Below are positions 32,986 through 41,651 of a stretch of 64,000 nucleotides of DNA, piece after piece. Positions within the stretch are counted from its first letter, which is position 1; each line of letters opens with the position of its first letter. This stretch comes from an uncultured Muribaculum sp. (GTDB taxonomy: Bacteria > Bacteroidota > Bacteroidia > Bacteroidales > Muribaculaceae): assembly GCA_910587665.1 (NCBI GenBank), contig CAJUMZ010000005.1, positions 62,001 through 126,000 on the forward strand. Direction: 5' to 3'. The position numbers and the translations under genes are program-made. The notes under the pieces were generated by a model that was given only the letters and a program-made list of their open reading frames with translations, ran no database searches and was not told where the DNA came from.

Positions 32986-34368
32986 ATGAACGATTCTCAC
33001 CTTATGTTGTGGGAAGATTGTCTGAAAATATTCAAAGATAATCTTCCTGCCGAGCAGTTTGACGCCTGGTTCAAGCCCATCACTTCCAAAAGTTTTGATG
33101 GGAAGGAGCTGCGTTTGCGTGTGCCCACGCCTTTCTTCGTGGAGCGCCTTGAAGAGCAATACACAAAGATATTGCTTTACACGCTGCATAGGGTGTATGG
33201 TCCCGGCGTGAAATTGTTCTATGAGTTTAATCAGATTGGTTCCGACCCTGACACTTCGGTCTCGATTGAAAGTTCCAATCCGAGTCCTGCGGTGCGTCAT
33301 TCAGGTAATCCGTTTGCAACCGAGGTTATCGAGGATTTTGACTCCGGTCTTAACCCTAAGAATACATTTGAGAACTATTGCGCGAGTCCTTCCAACAAGA
33401 TTGCCCGCGCGATCGGTGAGGCTATAGCTACCAATCCGGAGTGTAAGACTTTCAACCCGCTTTTCATCTTTGGACCGACGGGAGTAGGCAAGACCCATCT
33501 TATCCAGGCTGTCGGCATCCGTATAAAGGAACGCGACCCCAAGGCGCGTGTGCTCTATCTGTCGGCACGACTTTTCGAGAGCCAGTATACCGCTGCGGCT
33601 ACTGCAAAGCCGAGCCGTGTCAATGAGTTCATCAATTTCTACCAGTCGATAGATGTGCTTATAATCGACGATATCCAGGATTTGATGCACAAGCCCGGTA
33701 CACAGAGTGCGTTCTTCCATATATTCAACCACCTCCACCACAATCAGCGGCAGATCATTATGTCAAGCGACTGTCCGCCGTCGATGATGAAGGATATGCA
33801 CGAGCGTCTGTTGTCACGGTTTAAGTGTGGCATGACCGCCGAGCTTGAAAAGCCTGACGTCAGCCTGCGTCGCGAGGTGCTTGCCCGTCGTGCTTCTCGT
33901 GACGGCTTGAAAATACCTGCCGATGTGCTTGATTACATTGCTTCAAATGTCACGGACAGTATCCGGGAGCTTGAAGGCATAATCGTGTCGCTGATCGCCC
34001 ATGCCACTATCCTGAATTGTGATATCACTGTCGACCTTGCCCGCACAGTGCTTGGCAATGCCGTTAAGATCCACAAGAAATCGATCAACTTCGAGATGAT
34101 AGCGCAGAGCGTGAGCGATTACTATAATATTGATCAGGATTCTCTCTTTGCAAAGAGCCGCAAGCGTGAGATTTCCGATGCCCGCCAGATGGTGATGTTT
34201 CTTGCCCGGCGCGATGCAAAGATGCCGGCTACGGCTATAGGCACACGTCTTTCGCGCACACATGCCACAGTCCTGCACGCTTGCCGCAATATTGAGGAGC
34301 GCCTGTCCATGGAGCCTGCGCTGCGCGAGGATCTGTCCAAGATCGAAGCGATGATCAAAGGTAATTAA
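32986..34368 (+). CDS. dnaA: Chromosomal replication initiator DnaA
   Basis: This 460-residue protein has domain I (1-80), a short linker, and the AAA+ domain with Walker A GPTGVGKT (163-170) and Walker B-type LIIDDIQDL near 226. Domain IV has the DnaA signature AIGTRLSRTHATVLHACRNI near 415-436. It binds DnaA boxes and opens the origin. It is followed 81 bp downstream by a small protein gene with a beta-clamp motif. dnaN is not adjacent, as is common in Bacteroidetes. Confidence 0.98.
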   Translation: MNDSHLMLWEDCLKIFKDNLPAEQFDAWFKPITSKSFDGKELRLRVPTPFFVERLEEQYTKILLYTLHRVYGPGVKLFYEFNQIGSDPDTSVSIESSNPSPAVRHSGNPFATEVIEDFDSGLNPKNTFENYCASPSNKIARAIGEAIATNPECKTFNPLFIFGPTGVGKTHLIQAVGIRIKERDPKARVLYLSARLFESQYTAAATAKPSRVNEFINFYQSIDVLIIDDIQDLMHKPGTQSAFFHIFNHLHHNQRQIIMSSDCPPSMMKDMHERLLSRFKCGMTAELEKPDVSLRREVLARRASRDGLKIPADVLDYIASNVTDSIRELEGIIVSLIAHATILNCDITVDLARTVLGNAVKIHKKSINFEMIAQSVSDYYNIDQDSLFAKSRKREISDARQMVMFLARRDAKMPATAIGTRLSRTHATVLHACRNIEERLSMEPALREDLSKIEAMIKGN

Positions 34369-34413
34369 TATCTTTTTGCATGCCTGTGCATTAATGTTGC
34401 CCATATGGTGAGC

Positions 34414-34441
34414 TACATTTGCCTTGTAATTTTAAGGCAAA
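34414..34441 (+). promoter_or_regulatory. Promoter and inverted repeat before the QLSLF small protein
   Basis: TACATTTG (34414-34421) fits a -7 box. The inverted repeat TTTGCCTT / AAGGCAAA (34418-34425 and 34434-34441, spaced by GTAATTTT) spans the expected transcription start. This suggests an operator or a 5' hairpin right at the start of the mRNA. Confidence 0.5.
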
Positions 34442-34449
34442 TACTCACT

Positions 34450-34698
34450 ATGGGAACGATCAACAGCTCAGACATCATCTACGCCACGCTGTCACAGCAT
34501 GGCCGACAGCTCGCTTCTCTGAAGCTGAGCGGCTTAACTTCCTTTTCAGATATATTACGTCAGGTACGACGCGCCGTGACCGGGAGTCTCGGGCTTGTGA
34601 CATTGCGTCTGCGCAATTCCAGCCAGGGATGGAGTCATGACCGCTCCGTACTGCTCTCTCAGGCTCCGGAGGCCCCTGTACAGCTTTCGCTGTTTTAA
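34450..34698 (+). CDS. 82-residue protein with C-terminal beta-clamp-binding motif, downstream of dnaA
   Basis: Started at 34450 (MGTINSSDIIYATLSQHG) the product has 82 residues; the 15 upstream codons read across the promoter and are rejected. The chain looks like an alpha/beta domain (about 5-65), with LASLKLSGLTSFSDILRQVR and LGLVTLRLRNSSQGWS, then a flexible alanine/proline stretch and the final five residues QLSLF. QL(S/D)LF is the established consensus for binding the replication sliding clamp, and its position at the very end is the usual one. Placement 81 bp after dnaA, with a promoter and hairpin of its own, hints at control of replication initiation. That role is inference; no family is recognised. 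Confidence 0.75.
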   Translation: MGTINSSDIIYATLSQHGRQLASLKLSGLTSFSDILRQVRRAVTGSLGLVTLRLRNSSQGWSHDRSVLLSQAPEAPVQLSLF

Positions 34699-34766
34699 CT
34701 TTTCACTATGACCGGTCTGATACTATGAAAAACACACATTTTTATTGCTGTTTCGATTAATCCATG

Positions 34767-34774
34767 TATCTTTG
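34767..34774 (+). promoter_or_regulatory. Promoter -7 box of the M16 protease gene
   Basis: TATCTTTG followed by TG, 32 bp before the ATG at 34807. Confidence 0.6.
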
Positions 34775-34806
34775 TGCTATAATTTGAAAATTAAACCAAT
34801 GCAGTG

Positions 34807-37617
34807 ATGAAAAAGTATTTTAACCGGCTATTGCTTCTGATAGCGGCTGCAATAGCCCCGGTCTATGTAATGGCGCAGGCGATGCCGCCCATTCCTGTCG
34901 ACCCCAATGTGAAAATCGGAAAGCTTGACAACGGATTGACCTATTATATCCGTCATAACGAATATCCCAAGGGACAGGCTGATTATTACATTGCCCAGAA
35001 GGTGGGCTCGATGCAGGAGGAAGACAACCAGCGTGGTCTTGCCCACTTCCTTGAGCACATGTGTTTCAACGGTACCAAGAATTTCCCCGGCAATGAAGTG
35101 GTGTCATGGCTTGAGACCGTGGGTGTGAAGTTTGGTCAGAATCTCAATGCCTATACTTCAACCGACGAGACTGTTTATAATATATGTAATGTGCCTACGG
35201 CGCGCGAGAGTGTGCAGGATTCATGCCTGATGATTCTCCATGACTGGGCCGACGGGCTTCTTCTTGAAGATGCCGAGATCGACAAGGAGCGCGGTGTCAT
35301 CCATGAGGAGTGGCGTCGCAGCAATGTAGGTCAGATGCGTATTTTGGAAAAGCTCCTTCCTGTAATTTATCCCGATAGCAAGTATGCTCACCGTCTGCCT
35401 ATCGGTACGATGGAGATTGTCGACAATTTCCCTTATCAGGACTTGCGTGATTACTATGAGAGATGGTATCGCCCCGATCTTCAGGGTATCGTGGTTGTGG
35501 GTGACATTGATGTCGACCGCATAGAGGCAAAGATAAAGGAGATTTTCTCCGATGTAAAGATGCCTGACAATCCTGCAGAGCGTGTTTATTATCCTGTCCC
35601 TGACAATAAGGAGACAATTTTTGCCGTTGGCAGTGACCCCGAGCAGCAAAATGCGGTTGTGCAGATTATGTTTAAGTCGGAGGCTACTCCCGATTCGTTG
35701 AAGGGCACTATCGATTACCTGATCGGACAATATGCGGTCAACATGGTGGATGCAATGCTCAATGCCCGCTTCCAGGAGTTGTCGAGCAAGCCTGATGCTG
35801 TGTTTGCGCTTGCTGATGCCGGATATGGCTCTTACATGCTGTCAAAGACGGTCGACGCGCTTACCGTTGCTGCTCTCCCCAAGGGCGGTGACCTGATACC
35901 GGCGTTTGAGGCTGTATATCGTGAGACTCTGCGCGCAAAGCGTGGCGGATTTACCGCCTCGGAGTATGACCGCGCCCGTAGCGAATACCTGTCGCGCCTT
36001 GAGAAGGCTTATAACAACCGCGCCACTACGTCATCCACTTCGCTTGTGAATGAGTATGTGCGTCACTTCCTTGACAACGAGCCTATTCCCGGAATCGAGA
36101 ATGAGTTCACGATGATGAGTATGCTTGCCAATCAGCTCCCCGTGGAGATGATCAACATGGCTCTTCCCGAGCTTATCGGCGATGAAAATGTGGTTGTGCT
36201 TGCGATGCTTCCGGAGGCAGAGGGATTCACCGTGCCTACCGAGGCCCAGCTTGCTGCGGCTATGCAGCGTGTTGACGCCGAGGAAATCGAGGCGTTTGTC
36301 GATGAGGTAAAGAGCGAGCCGCTGATAGAGTCGCTTCCGGCACCCGGTAAGATCGTTGCCGTGACTGAAAATCCGCTTTACAGCACCCAGGAATGGACTC
36401 TTTCAAATGGTATTAAGGTAGTGGTGAAAAAGACCGACTTTAAGGAAAACGAGATACTCTTTTCTGCCCTTGCCCTCGGTGGCACATCGGTCTACGGCGC
36501 TGAAGATGACCTTAACCTGCGCTATCTGCCTTACTCTCTCGGCATGCACGGACTCGGATCTTACAGCAGTTCCGACCTTGAAAAGTATCTTGCCGGCAAG
36601 CAGGCGTCATGCGAGTTGTCGCTTTCAGCTTACGACCGTGAAATTTCCGGCTCTACCGTGCCCAAGGATCTTCCCGTGTTGATGGAGCTTATTTACGCTA
36701 CATTCACCGGTTACACGATTACTCCCGACGATTTCGCGGCGATGCGTAATATTTATGTCGGCGCACTTAAAAATCAGGAAGCGCAGCCTGCCTTCCAGTT
36801 CAACAAGCAGATGCTTGAGCATCTCTTCAAGTCGGCACGCGCACATGCCGTGGATGTGCCCACTGTCGAGAATGCAAGCCGTGAGCGCATCCTTGAGATC
36901 GTAGGCGAGCAGATTGCAAATCCTGCCGAATATACCTTCTATTTTGTGGGTAATGTAGACATCGACGCCCTTAAGCCGCTTGTAGAGCAGTATATTGCCA
37001 CTCTTCCCGCCAAGGCTGTGAGGCCGCAGCCCGTGAAGCTTGCCGATCTTGGTATCGCTCCCGGTGCAAGCACCGAGCAGGTGACTCAGAAGATGGACAC
37101 TCCTACCACCTATGCCGCTATCGTTGTGACCGGCGACGTGCCTTATACCGCCAAGAATCAGAAGCTCGCCTCGATCGCGGGTCAGATTCTGTCGGCTCGT
37201 CTTATCAAGACCGTGCGTGAGGAAGAGGGCGCCGTGTATTCGATCAGTGCTAACGGACAGCTGTCACGTATCTCCGACAATCCTGTGGTTATGCAGAGTG
37301 CGTTCCCGATGAAGCCGGAGATGAAAGACAAGGTATTGGATATCATCGCCGGTCAGTTTGAGGATATGACCGAGAATGTTTCGGCTGAGGAGCTTGCCAA
37401 GGTGAAAGAGTTTATGATCAAGGAAGCTACCCGTGGAATGACCGAGAATCAGGCATGGCTCAATGGAATGACAGGCTATCAGATACTTCCTGTCGACACA
37501 TTCCTTACCGCTGTTGACACAATCAACGCCGTCACTCCGGAAGATGTCGAGCAGTTTATGAAGACCCTTATGAAGCAGAACAATTACCGCGTGTTTGTAA
37601 TGGAAGCTGCTGAATAA
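34807..37617 (+). CDS. M16 family (PqqL-like) zinc metallopeptidase
   Basis: This 936-residue secreted protein has a signal peptide (KKYFNRLLLLIAAAIAPVYV then MAQA). It has two halves, each with an M16 peptidase and an M16C domain. The active N-terminal half has the inverted zinc motif HFLEH (80-84), with the third ligand in the EIDKERGVIHEEWRR region. The second half (about 520-930) lacks the HxxEH motif, as usual, and forms the clam-shell. It would degrade oligopeptides in the periplasm. The ATG at 34807 is chosen over the GTG one codon earlier. It is a single-gene unit with its own promoter and a strong terminator. Confidence 0.94.
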   Translation: MKKYFNRLLLLIAAAIAPVYVMAQAMPPIPVDPNVKIGKLDNGLTYYIRHNEYPKGQADYYIAQKVGSMQEEDNQRGLAHFLEHMCFNGTKNFPGNEVVSWLETVGVKFGQNLNAYTSTDETVYNICNVPTARESVQDSCLMILHDWADGLLLEDAEIDKERGVIHEEWRRSNVGQMRILEKLLPVIYPDSKYAHRLPIGTMEIVDNFPYQDLRDYYERWYRPDLQGIVVVGDIDVDRIEAKIKEIFSDVKMPDNPAERVYYPVPDNKETIFAVGSDPEQQNAVVQIMFKSEATPDSLKGTIDYLIGQYAVNMVDAMLNARFQELSSKPDAVFALADAGYGSYMLSKTVDALTVAALPKGGDLIPAFEAVYRETLRAKRGGFTASEYDRARSEYLSRLEKAYNNRATTSSTSLVNEYVRHFLDNEPIPGIENEFTMMSMLANQLPVEMINMALPELIGDENVVVLAMLPEAEGFTVPTEAQLAAAMQRVDAEEIEAFVDEVKSEPLIESLPAPGKIVAVTENPLYSTQEWTLSNGIKVVVKKTDFKENEILFSALALGGTSVYGAEDDLNLRYLPYSLGMHGLGSYSSSDLEKYLAGKQASCELSLSAYDREISGSTVPKDLPVLMELIYATFTGYTITPDDFAAMRNIYVGALKNQEAQPAFQFNKQMLEHLFKSARAHAVDVPTVENASRERILEIVGEQIANPAEYTFYFVGNVDIDALKPLVEQYIATLPAKAVRPQPVKLADLGIAPGASTEQVTQKMDTPTTYAAIVVTGDVPYTAKNQKLASIAGQILSARLIKTVREEEGAVYSISANGQLSRISDNPVVMQSAFPMKPEMKDKVLDIIAGQFEDMTENVSAEELAKVKEFMIKEATRGMTENQAWLNGMTGYQILPVDTFLTAVDTINAVTPEDVEQFMKTLMKQNNYRVFVMEAAE

Positions 37618-37640
37618 CCTTCTTGGATTAAGCATAAACA

Positions 37641-37678
37641 AGAGGAGCAAGACGCCCGGCGTCTTGCTCCTCTCTTTA
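37641..37678 (+). terminator. Terminator between the M16 protease and nitroreductase genes
   Basis: A stem of about 14-16 bp (AGAGGAGCAAGACGCC / GGCGTCTTGCTCCTCT) is followed by CTTTATT. It is placed between convergent genes and may act on both. Confidence 0.85.
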
Positions 37679-37706
37679 TTGGTCCCATTCGACCCATTGG
37701 CCCCAC

Positions 37707-38471
37707 TCAATTTCCCCGCTTGTAGAAGGTTGAGTCAAGATATTTTTGAAGAGTCTTGGAAAATGCCTCGTTGGTGGCGCGGGGGTAGCGCACTTCCGCA
37801 AATACCTGCGCAAGCGTCGACTTGCTGTTTTCGGCGATAAACTGCCGGCTGTCGTCGCGTGCCTCCTGCGAGGCATAGATCTCGCGTATCTGAGCCGGGG
37901 TGTACCGGCGGTATTCCCCTTCATGTACGATTGCCTCTATAGGCAGGCGATCCGATGCAGGCGCGTCGCCGTCGGGGTAGCCTACGGTAAGGGAGATGAG
38001 GGGCACCACTCCGTCGGGAAGTTTCAGCGCTTCTGCTATCTGGGGTGCATTGTAGGCTGTTGTGCCGAGATAGCAGCATCCGAGACCGTGAAGCTCGGCA
38101 AGGGTGTTGAACTGCTGGGCGAAAAGCGATGTGTCGATCGCGGCGGCAAGCAGCATCTGCAGGTTGTCGAAGCCGGCGTCGGCGTCACTCTCTTTGCACC
38201 ACAGCCCGAAGCGGTTGATGTCGATGCAGAAAGTGAGCAATACGCTGCATCCCGTCACCGACGGCTGGTTGAAATGAAGCGGCGCGAGTGCTTGCTTGTC
38301 CTCGGCGGAGCGTGTCACGATTACGGAGTAGAGCTGCATGTTGCCGGTGTTGGGGGCGTGTGACGCCTCGTCGAGCAAGCGGGTGAGGAGTTCCGGCTCT
38401 ATCTGTCGGCTTGTGTATCGGCGCACTGTGCGCCGTGTTGCGAAATATCTGTCGATTTCCATGTTGTACAA
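37707..38471 (-). CDS. Nitroreductase family protein
   Basis: This 254-residue FMN oxidoreductase has the family start YFATRRTVRRYTSRQIEPE with RLLDEASHAPNTGNMQLYSV (FMN-binding), and a middle motif LGCCYLGTTAYNAPQIAEAL. It belongs to the NfsA/NfnB-like NADPH nitroreductases, though no nitro substrate can be assigned. The first Met (38471) and the one at 38462 (MEIDRYF) are both possible; the second fits the usual family start better. It faces the RNR gene divergently, with 82 bp between starts. Confidence 0.87.
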   Translation of the reverse strand: MYNMEIDRYFATRRTVRRYTSRQIEPELLTRLLDEASHAPNTGNMQLYSVIVTRSAEDKQALAPLHFNQPSVTGCSVLLTFCIDINRFGLWCKESDADAGFDNLQMLLAAAIDTSLFAQQFNTLAELHGLGCCYLGTTAYNAPQIAEALKLPDGVVPLISLTVGYPDGDAPASDRLPIEAIVHEGEYRRYTPAQIREIYASQEARDDSRQFIAENSKSTLAQVFAEVRYPRATNEAFSKTLQKYLDSTFYKRGN

Positions 38472-38519
38472 CTGTTTTTAGATTTGCAATTATTTTGCGA
38501 ATTTACGATTTTAAAACCG

Positions 38520-38527
38520 TATCTTTG
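38520..38527 (+). promoter_or_regulatory. Promoter -7 box of the ribonucleotide reductase gene
   Basis: TATCTTTG followed by C, 27 bp before the GTG start at 38554. Confidence 0.6.
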
Positions 38528-38553
38528 CATAGGAAAATCAAAATTATCACCTC

Positions 38554-41097
38554 GTGGAAAATAACACATATACTTATGACGAGGCATATGACGCCTCTGT
38601 CCGTTACTTTGACGGCGACGAGCTTGCCGCTCGCGTGTGGGTCACAAAATATGCCCTGAAAGATTCTTTCGGCAATCTGTTTGAGAAAACACCCGACGAC
38701 ATGCACCGCCGTCTGGCGCGGGAGATCGCGCGGATCGAACATAATTACCCCAACCCGATGAGCGAAGATGAAGTGTTCGGGCTGATGAAGGATTTCCGCT
38801 ACATTGTGCCGCAGGGAAGTCCGATGACCGGTATCGGCAATCATCTTCAGGTGGGCTCGCTGAGCAATTGCTTCGTCATAGGTCTTGACGGAGGCCCCGA
38901 TTCCTATGGCGGTATCATGAAGATCGACGAGGAGCAGGTGCAGCTCATGAAGCGGCGTGGCGGCGTAGGTCACGACCTTAGCCATATACGCCCAAAGGGC
39001 ACTCCGGTGAAAAACTCCGCGCTTACCTCCACAGGGCTTGTCCCTTTTATGGAGCGTTACTCCAACTCTACCCGTGAGGTGGCACAAGACGGTCGTCGCG
39101 GAGCGCTGATGATGACCGTGAGCATAAAGCATCCCGACAGCGAGGCGTTTATCGATGCCAAGATGACCGAGGGAAAGGTGACCGGTGCCAATGTATCGGT
39201 GCGTATCGATGATGATTTCATGCAGGCGGCGATAGACGGCAAGCCTTACATGCAGACCTATCCCGTCGATCCCGGCTCTGAGCCTTTGGTGAAGAAGGAG
39301 GTCGACGCGGCGGCCATATGGCGCAAGATAGTCCACAATGCCTGGAAATCGGCAGAGCCGGGAGTGCTCTTCTGGGACACAATAACCCGCGAGTCGGTGC
39401 CTGACTGCTATGCCGATCTCGGTTTCCGCACGATCTCGACCAACCCTTGCGGCGAGATACCGCTTTGTCCATATGACAGTTGCCGACTCCTTGCCGTCAA
39501 CCTTTACAGTTACGTCAACAATCCGTTTACTCCTGAAGCTGCCTTTGACTTCGACCTCTTCCGCCGTCATATCGCCAAGGCGCAACGCATCATGGATGAT
39601 ATCATTGACCTGGAGATGGAGAAGATCGACACGATCCTCGAAAAGATCGATTCCGATCCGGAGAGTGCCGAGGTGAAGCAGACCGAGCGTCATCTTTGGG
39701 AGAAGATACGTTCGAAGACTCTGAAGGGTCGTCGTACAGGTGTGGGCACTACTGCCGAGGGCGACATGATAGCCGCGCTCGGTTTACGCTACGGCACCCC
39801 CGAGGCAACCGCTTTCTCGGAGAGCGTGCATCGCGAGCTTGCCATTGCCGCCTACCGCTCATCGGTGGTCATGGCGTCGGAGCGCGGTGCGTTTGAGGTG
39901 TTTGACGCCGAGCGTGAAAAGGAAAATCCGTTTATTGCGCGTCTCCGCGAGGCCGATCCTTCGCTCTACGACGAGATGTTAAAGCATGGTCGACGCAATA
40001 TCGCGTGTCTTACCATCGCCCCTACAGGTACAACAAGCCTCATGACCCGCACCACCTCAGGTATCGAGCCGGTGTTTATGCCCGTCTACAAGCGTCGCCG
40101 CAAGGTCAACCCCAATGACCCCGATGTGCGCATCGACTATGTCGACGAGTCGGGCGATGCCTTCGAGGAGTTTATAGTGTATCACCCCAAATTCCTTACA
40201 TGGATGGATGTCAACGGCATAGAGCGCAAGGATTCCTTTACTCAGGAAGAGCTTGACGCCCTTGTGGCACGTTCTCCTTATTTTAAGGCTACCTCCGCCG
40301 ATGTCGACTGGCTTGAGAAGGTGAAGATGCAGGGTCGGGTACAGAAATGGGTCGACCACTCAATATCGGTCACCATCAACCTTCCTTCCGATGTTACCGA
40401 GGAGCTTGTCAACCGCCTTTACGTCGAGGCATGGCGTTCGGGATGCAAGGGATGTACCGTCTACCGCGACGGATCTCGCTCCGGCGTGCTTGTGTCGGTT
40501 GAGAAAAAGACCGAGAAGCCTGCCGAGAAGATTAAGATCGACGATGCACATGTGGTGAAACGCCCCGTGGAGCTTGATGCCGACGTAGTGCGATTCCAGA
40601 ACAACAAGGAGAAATGGATCGCTTTCGTAGGTCTTGTCGACGGTGAGCCTTACGAGATATTTACCGGTCTTGCCGATGATGACGACGGCATTTTCTGCCC
40701 CAAGAGTGTCACGCGCGGAAAGATCATCAAGGCGGTTGACGAGCAGGGCAACAAGCGTTACGACTTCCAGTTTATCAACAAGCGTGGCTATAAGACCACA
40801 ATCGAGGGTCTTTCCGACAAGTTCAATCCCGAATACTGGAACTATGCCAAGCTTATCTCCGGTGTGCTGCGCTACGGTATGCCTATCCAGCAGGTGCTGA
40901 AGCTTGTCAGCAGTCTGGAGCTTGACAGCCAGTCGATCAACACATGGAAGATGGGTGTGGAGCGCGCCTTGAAGAAATACCTGCCCAACGGCACCAAGGC
41001 GAGCGGTCAGCGATGTCCCAACTGCGGCAACGAGACCCTCATCTATCAGGAAGGCTGCCTCATCTGCACCTCCTGCGGCACCTCCAAGTGCGGGTAA
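38554..41097 (+). CDS. nrdJ: Adenosylcobalamin-dependent ribonucleotide reductase (class II)
   Basis: This 847-residue enzyme makes deoxynucleotides using coenzyme B12. It starts with GTG. Catalytic-core motifs include SLSNCFVIGLDGGPD, RRGGVGHDLSHIRPKG, STNPCGEIPLCPYDSCRL and GTTSLMTRTTSGIEPVF. The C-terminal part has a TSCPD domain (about 675-760, WIAFVGLVDGEPYEIFTGL) and a zinc ribbon CPNCGNETLIYQEGCLICTSCG at the end, both usual for NrdJ in this group. It is a lone gene ending at a hairpin. B12 dependence lets it work with or without oxygen. Confidence 0.95.
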   Translation: MENNTYTYDEAYDASVRYFDGDELAARVWVTKYALKDSFGNLFEKTPDDMHRRLAREIARIEHNYPNPMSEDEVFGLMKDFRYIVPQGSPMTGIGNHLQVGSLSNCFVIGLDGGPDSYGGIMKIDEEQVQLMKRRGGVGHDLSHIRPKGTPVKNSALTSTGLVPFMERYSNSTREVAQDGRRGALMMTVSIKHPDSEAFIDAKMTEGKVTGANVSVRIDDDFMQAAIDGKPYMQTYPVDPGSEPLVKKEVDAAAIWRKIVHNAWKSAEPGVLFWDTITRESVPDCYADLGFRTISTNPCGEIPLCPYDSCRLLAVNLYSYVNNPFTPEAAFDFDLFRRHIAKAQRIMDDIIDLEMEKIDTILEKIDSDPESAEVKQTERHLWEKIRSKTLKGRRTGVGTTAEGDMIAALGLRYGTPEATAFSESVHRELAIAAYRSSVVMASERGAFEVFDAEREKENPFIARLREADPSLYDEMLKHGRRNIACLTIAPTGTTSLMTRTTSGIEPVFMPVYKRRRKVNPNDPDVRIDYVDESGDAFEEFIVYHPKFLTWMDVNGIERKDSFTQEELDALVARSPYFKATSADVDWLEKVKMQGRVQKWVDHSISVTINLPSDVTEELVNRLYVEAWRSGCKGCTVYRDGSRSGVLVSVEKKTEKPAEKIKIDDAHVVKRPVELDADVVRFQNNKEKWIAFVGLVDGEPYEIFTGLADDDDGIFCPKSVTRGKIIKAVDEQGNKRYDFQFINKRGYKTTIEGLSDKFNPEYWNYAKLISGVLRYGMPIQQVLKLVSSLELDSQSINTWKMGVERALKKYLPNGTKASGQRCPNCGNETLIYQEGCLICTSCGTSKCG

Positions 41098-41128
41098 TTT
41101 CGTTATCCGCCACGCCAGTATCCGTTTA

Positions 41129-41157
41129 CTCAGCGCTTTTTAGAAATAAGCGCTGAG
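41129..41157 (+). terminator. Terminator-like hairpin after nrdJ
   Basis: A perfect 10-bp stem CTCAGCGCTT / AAGCGCTGAG with loop TTTAGAAAT; the following T run is weak (TGTCTTTCC). Confidence 0.6.
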
Positions 41158-41195
41158 TGTCTTTCCGGCCTGGAGATGGCTATTGAGTATCTGAC

Positions 41196-41256
41196 AATAC
41201 TGGAACTGCGCCAAGCTTATCTCCGGTATACTGTGCTATCGGCTGCCCTTCGAGTT
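41196..41256 (+). pseudogene. Degenerate duplicate of an internal nrdJ segment
   Basis: Bases 41196-41227 match nrdJ 40832-40863 at 30 of 32 positions (AATACTGGAACT, then CCAAGCTTATCTCCGGT). The match continues more weakly at the protein level: YWNCAKLISGILCYRLPFE against YWNYAKLISGVLRYGMPIQ. It is too short to be functional and has no start or stop context. Confidence 0.6.
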
Positions 41257-41286
41257 GTCGCGTTGTCCGCAGGACAATTCCGAGAA

Positions 41287-41434
41287 GTAGCCGGAGGCGG
41301 AGCGGAGCGACTCCTCCGGAAAAGAGGCGATTCCCCATTTTGTATCTGAAAGATACTTCATGACGATTCTTTCAGAATCAAACGACTTTTTTATTCGATT
41401 TCCGGAGGGGTCGCTGCGCTCTGCCACCGGCTAC
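41287..41434. repeat. 148-bp imperfect palindrome
   Basis: Arms 41287-41322 and 41399-41434 are reverse complements with only a few mismatches (outer ends GTAGCCGG and CCGGCTAC). The inside is also symmetric around TCATGA at 41358-41363. It holds two mirrored hairpins, GTATCTGAAAGATAC (41342-41356) and GATTCTTTCAGAATC (41365-41379). It could be a MITE-like element or a cruciform/terminator structure. Confidence 0.75.
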
Positions 41435-41651
41435 CAATGGATCAATCCTCCGGATTGCCAGTGGCGGGTATATGCAACCCCGGAGGCGGTTGCATACATC
41501 ATCCATTCGCAAAAAGGCGGCGCCGGGCTTTCACAAGTCCGGCGCGTCTCAGTGATTATCAAGCGATTCAGCCTGAGTCAACTATAAGTACTAACATTCT
41601 ATTGCGGTTCAATACCTAATCTTATCATCTGCTAAATATCTAATTGTCCGT

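Larger units (their letters stand above)
41098..41651 (+). other. 554-bp gene-free region rich in inverted repeats
   Basis: Between convergent nrdJ and the fimbrial tip gene lie, in order: a 10-bp hairpin, a short degenerate copy of the nrdJ 3' part, a 148-bp quasi-palindrome, a 9-bp hairpin at 41471-41496 (TATGCAACC / GGTTGCATA), and an 11-bp GC-rich hairpin at 41520-41545. The short open frames here (up to 75 codons) lack start context and are not called. Confidence 0.7.

Noticed and set aside
38503..39693. A 396-codon open frame antisense to nrdJ
   Set aside because: It is a shadow produced by codon bias of a clear, full-length class II reductase; its translation has no domain or start context.
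41236..41619. Short open frames of 60-75 codons in the nrdJ-fimbria gap
   Set aside because: They arise inside inverted repeats, have no start context and no sensible composition.
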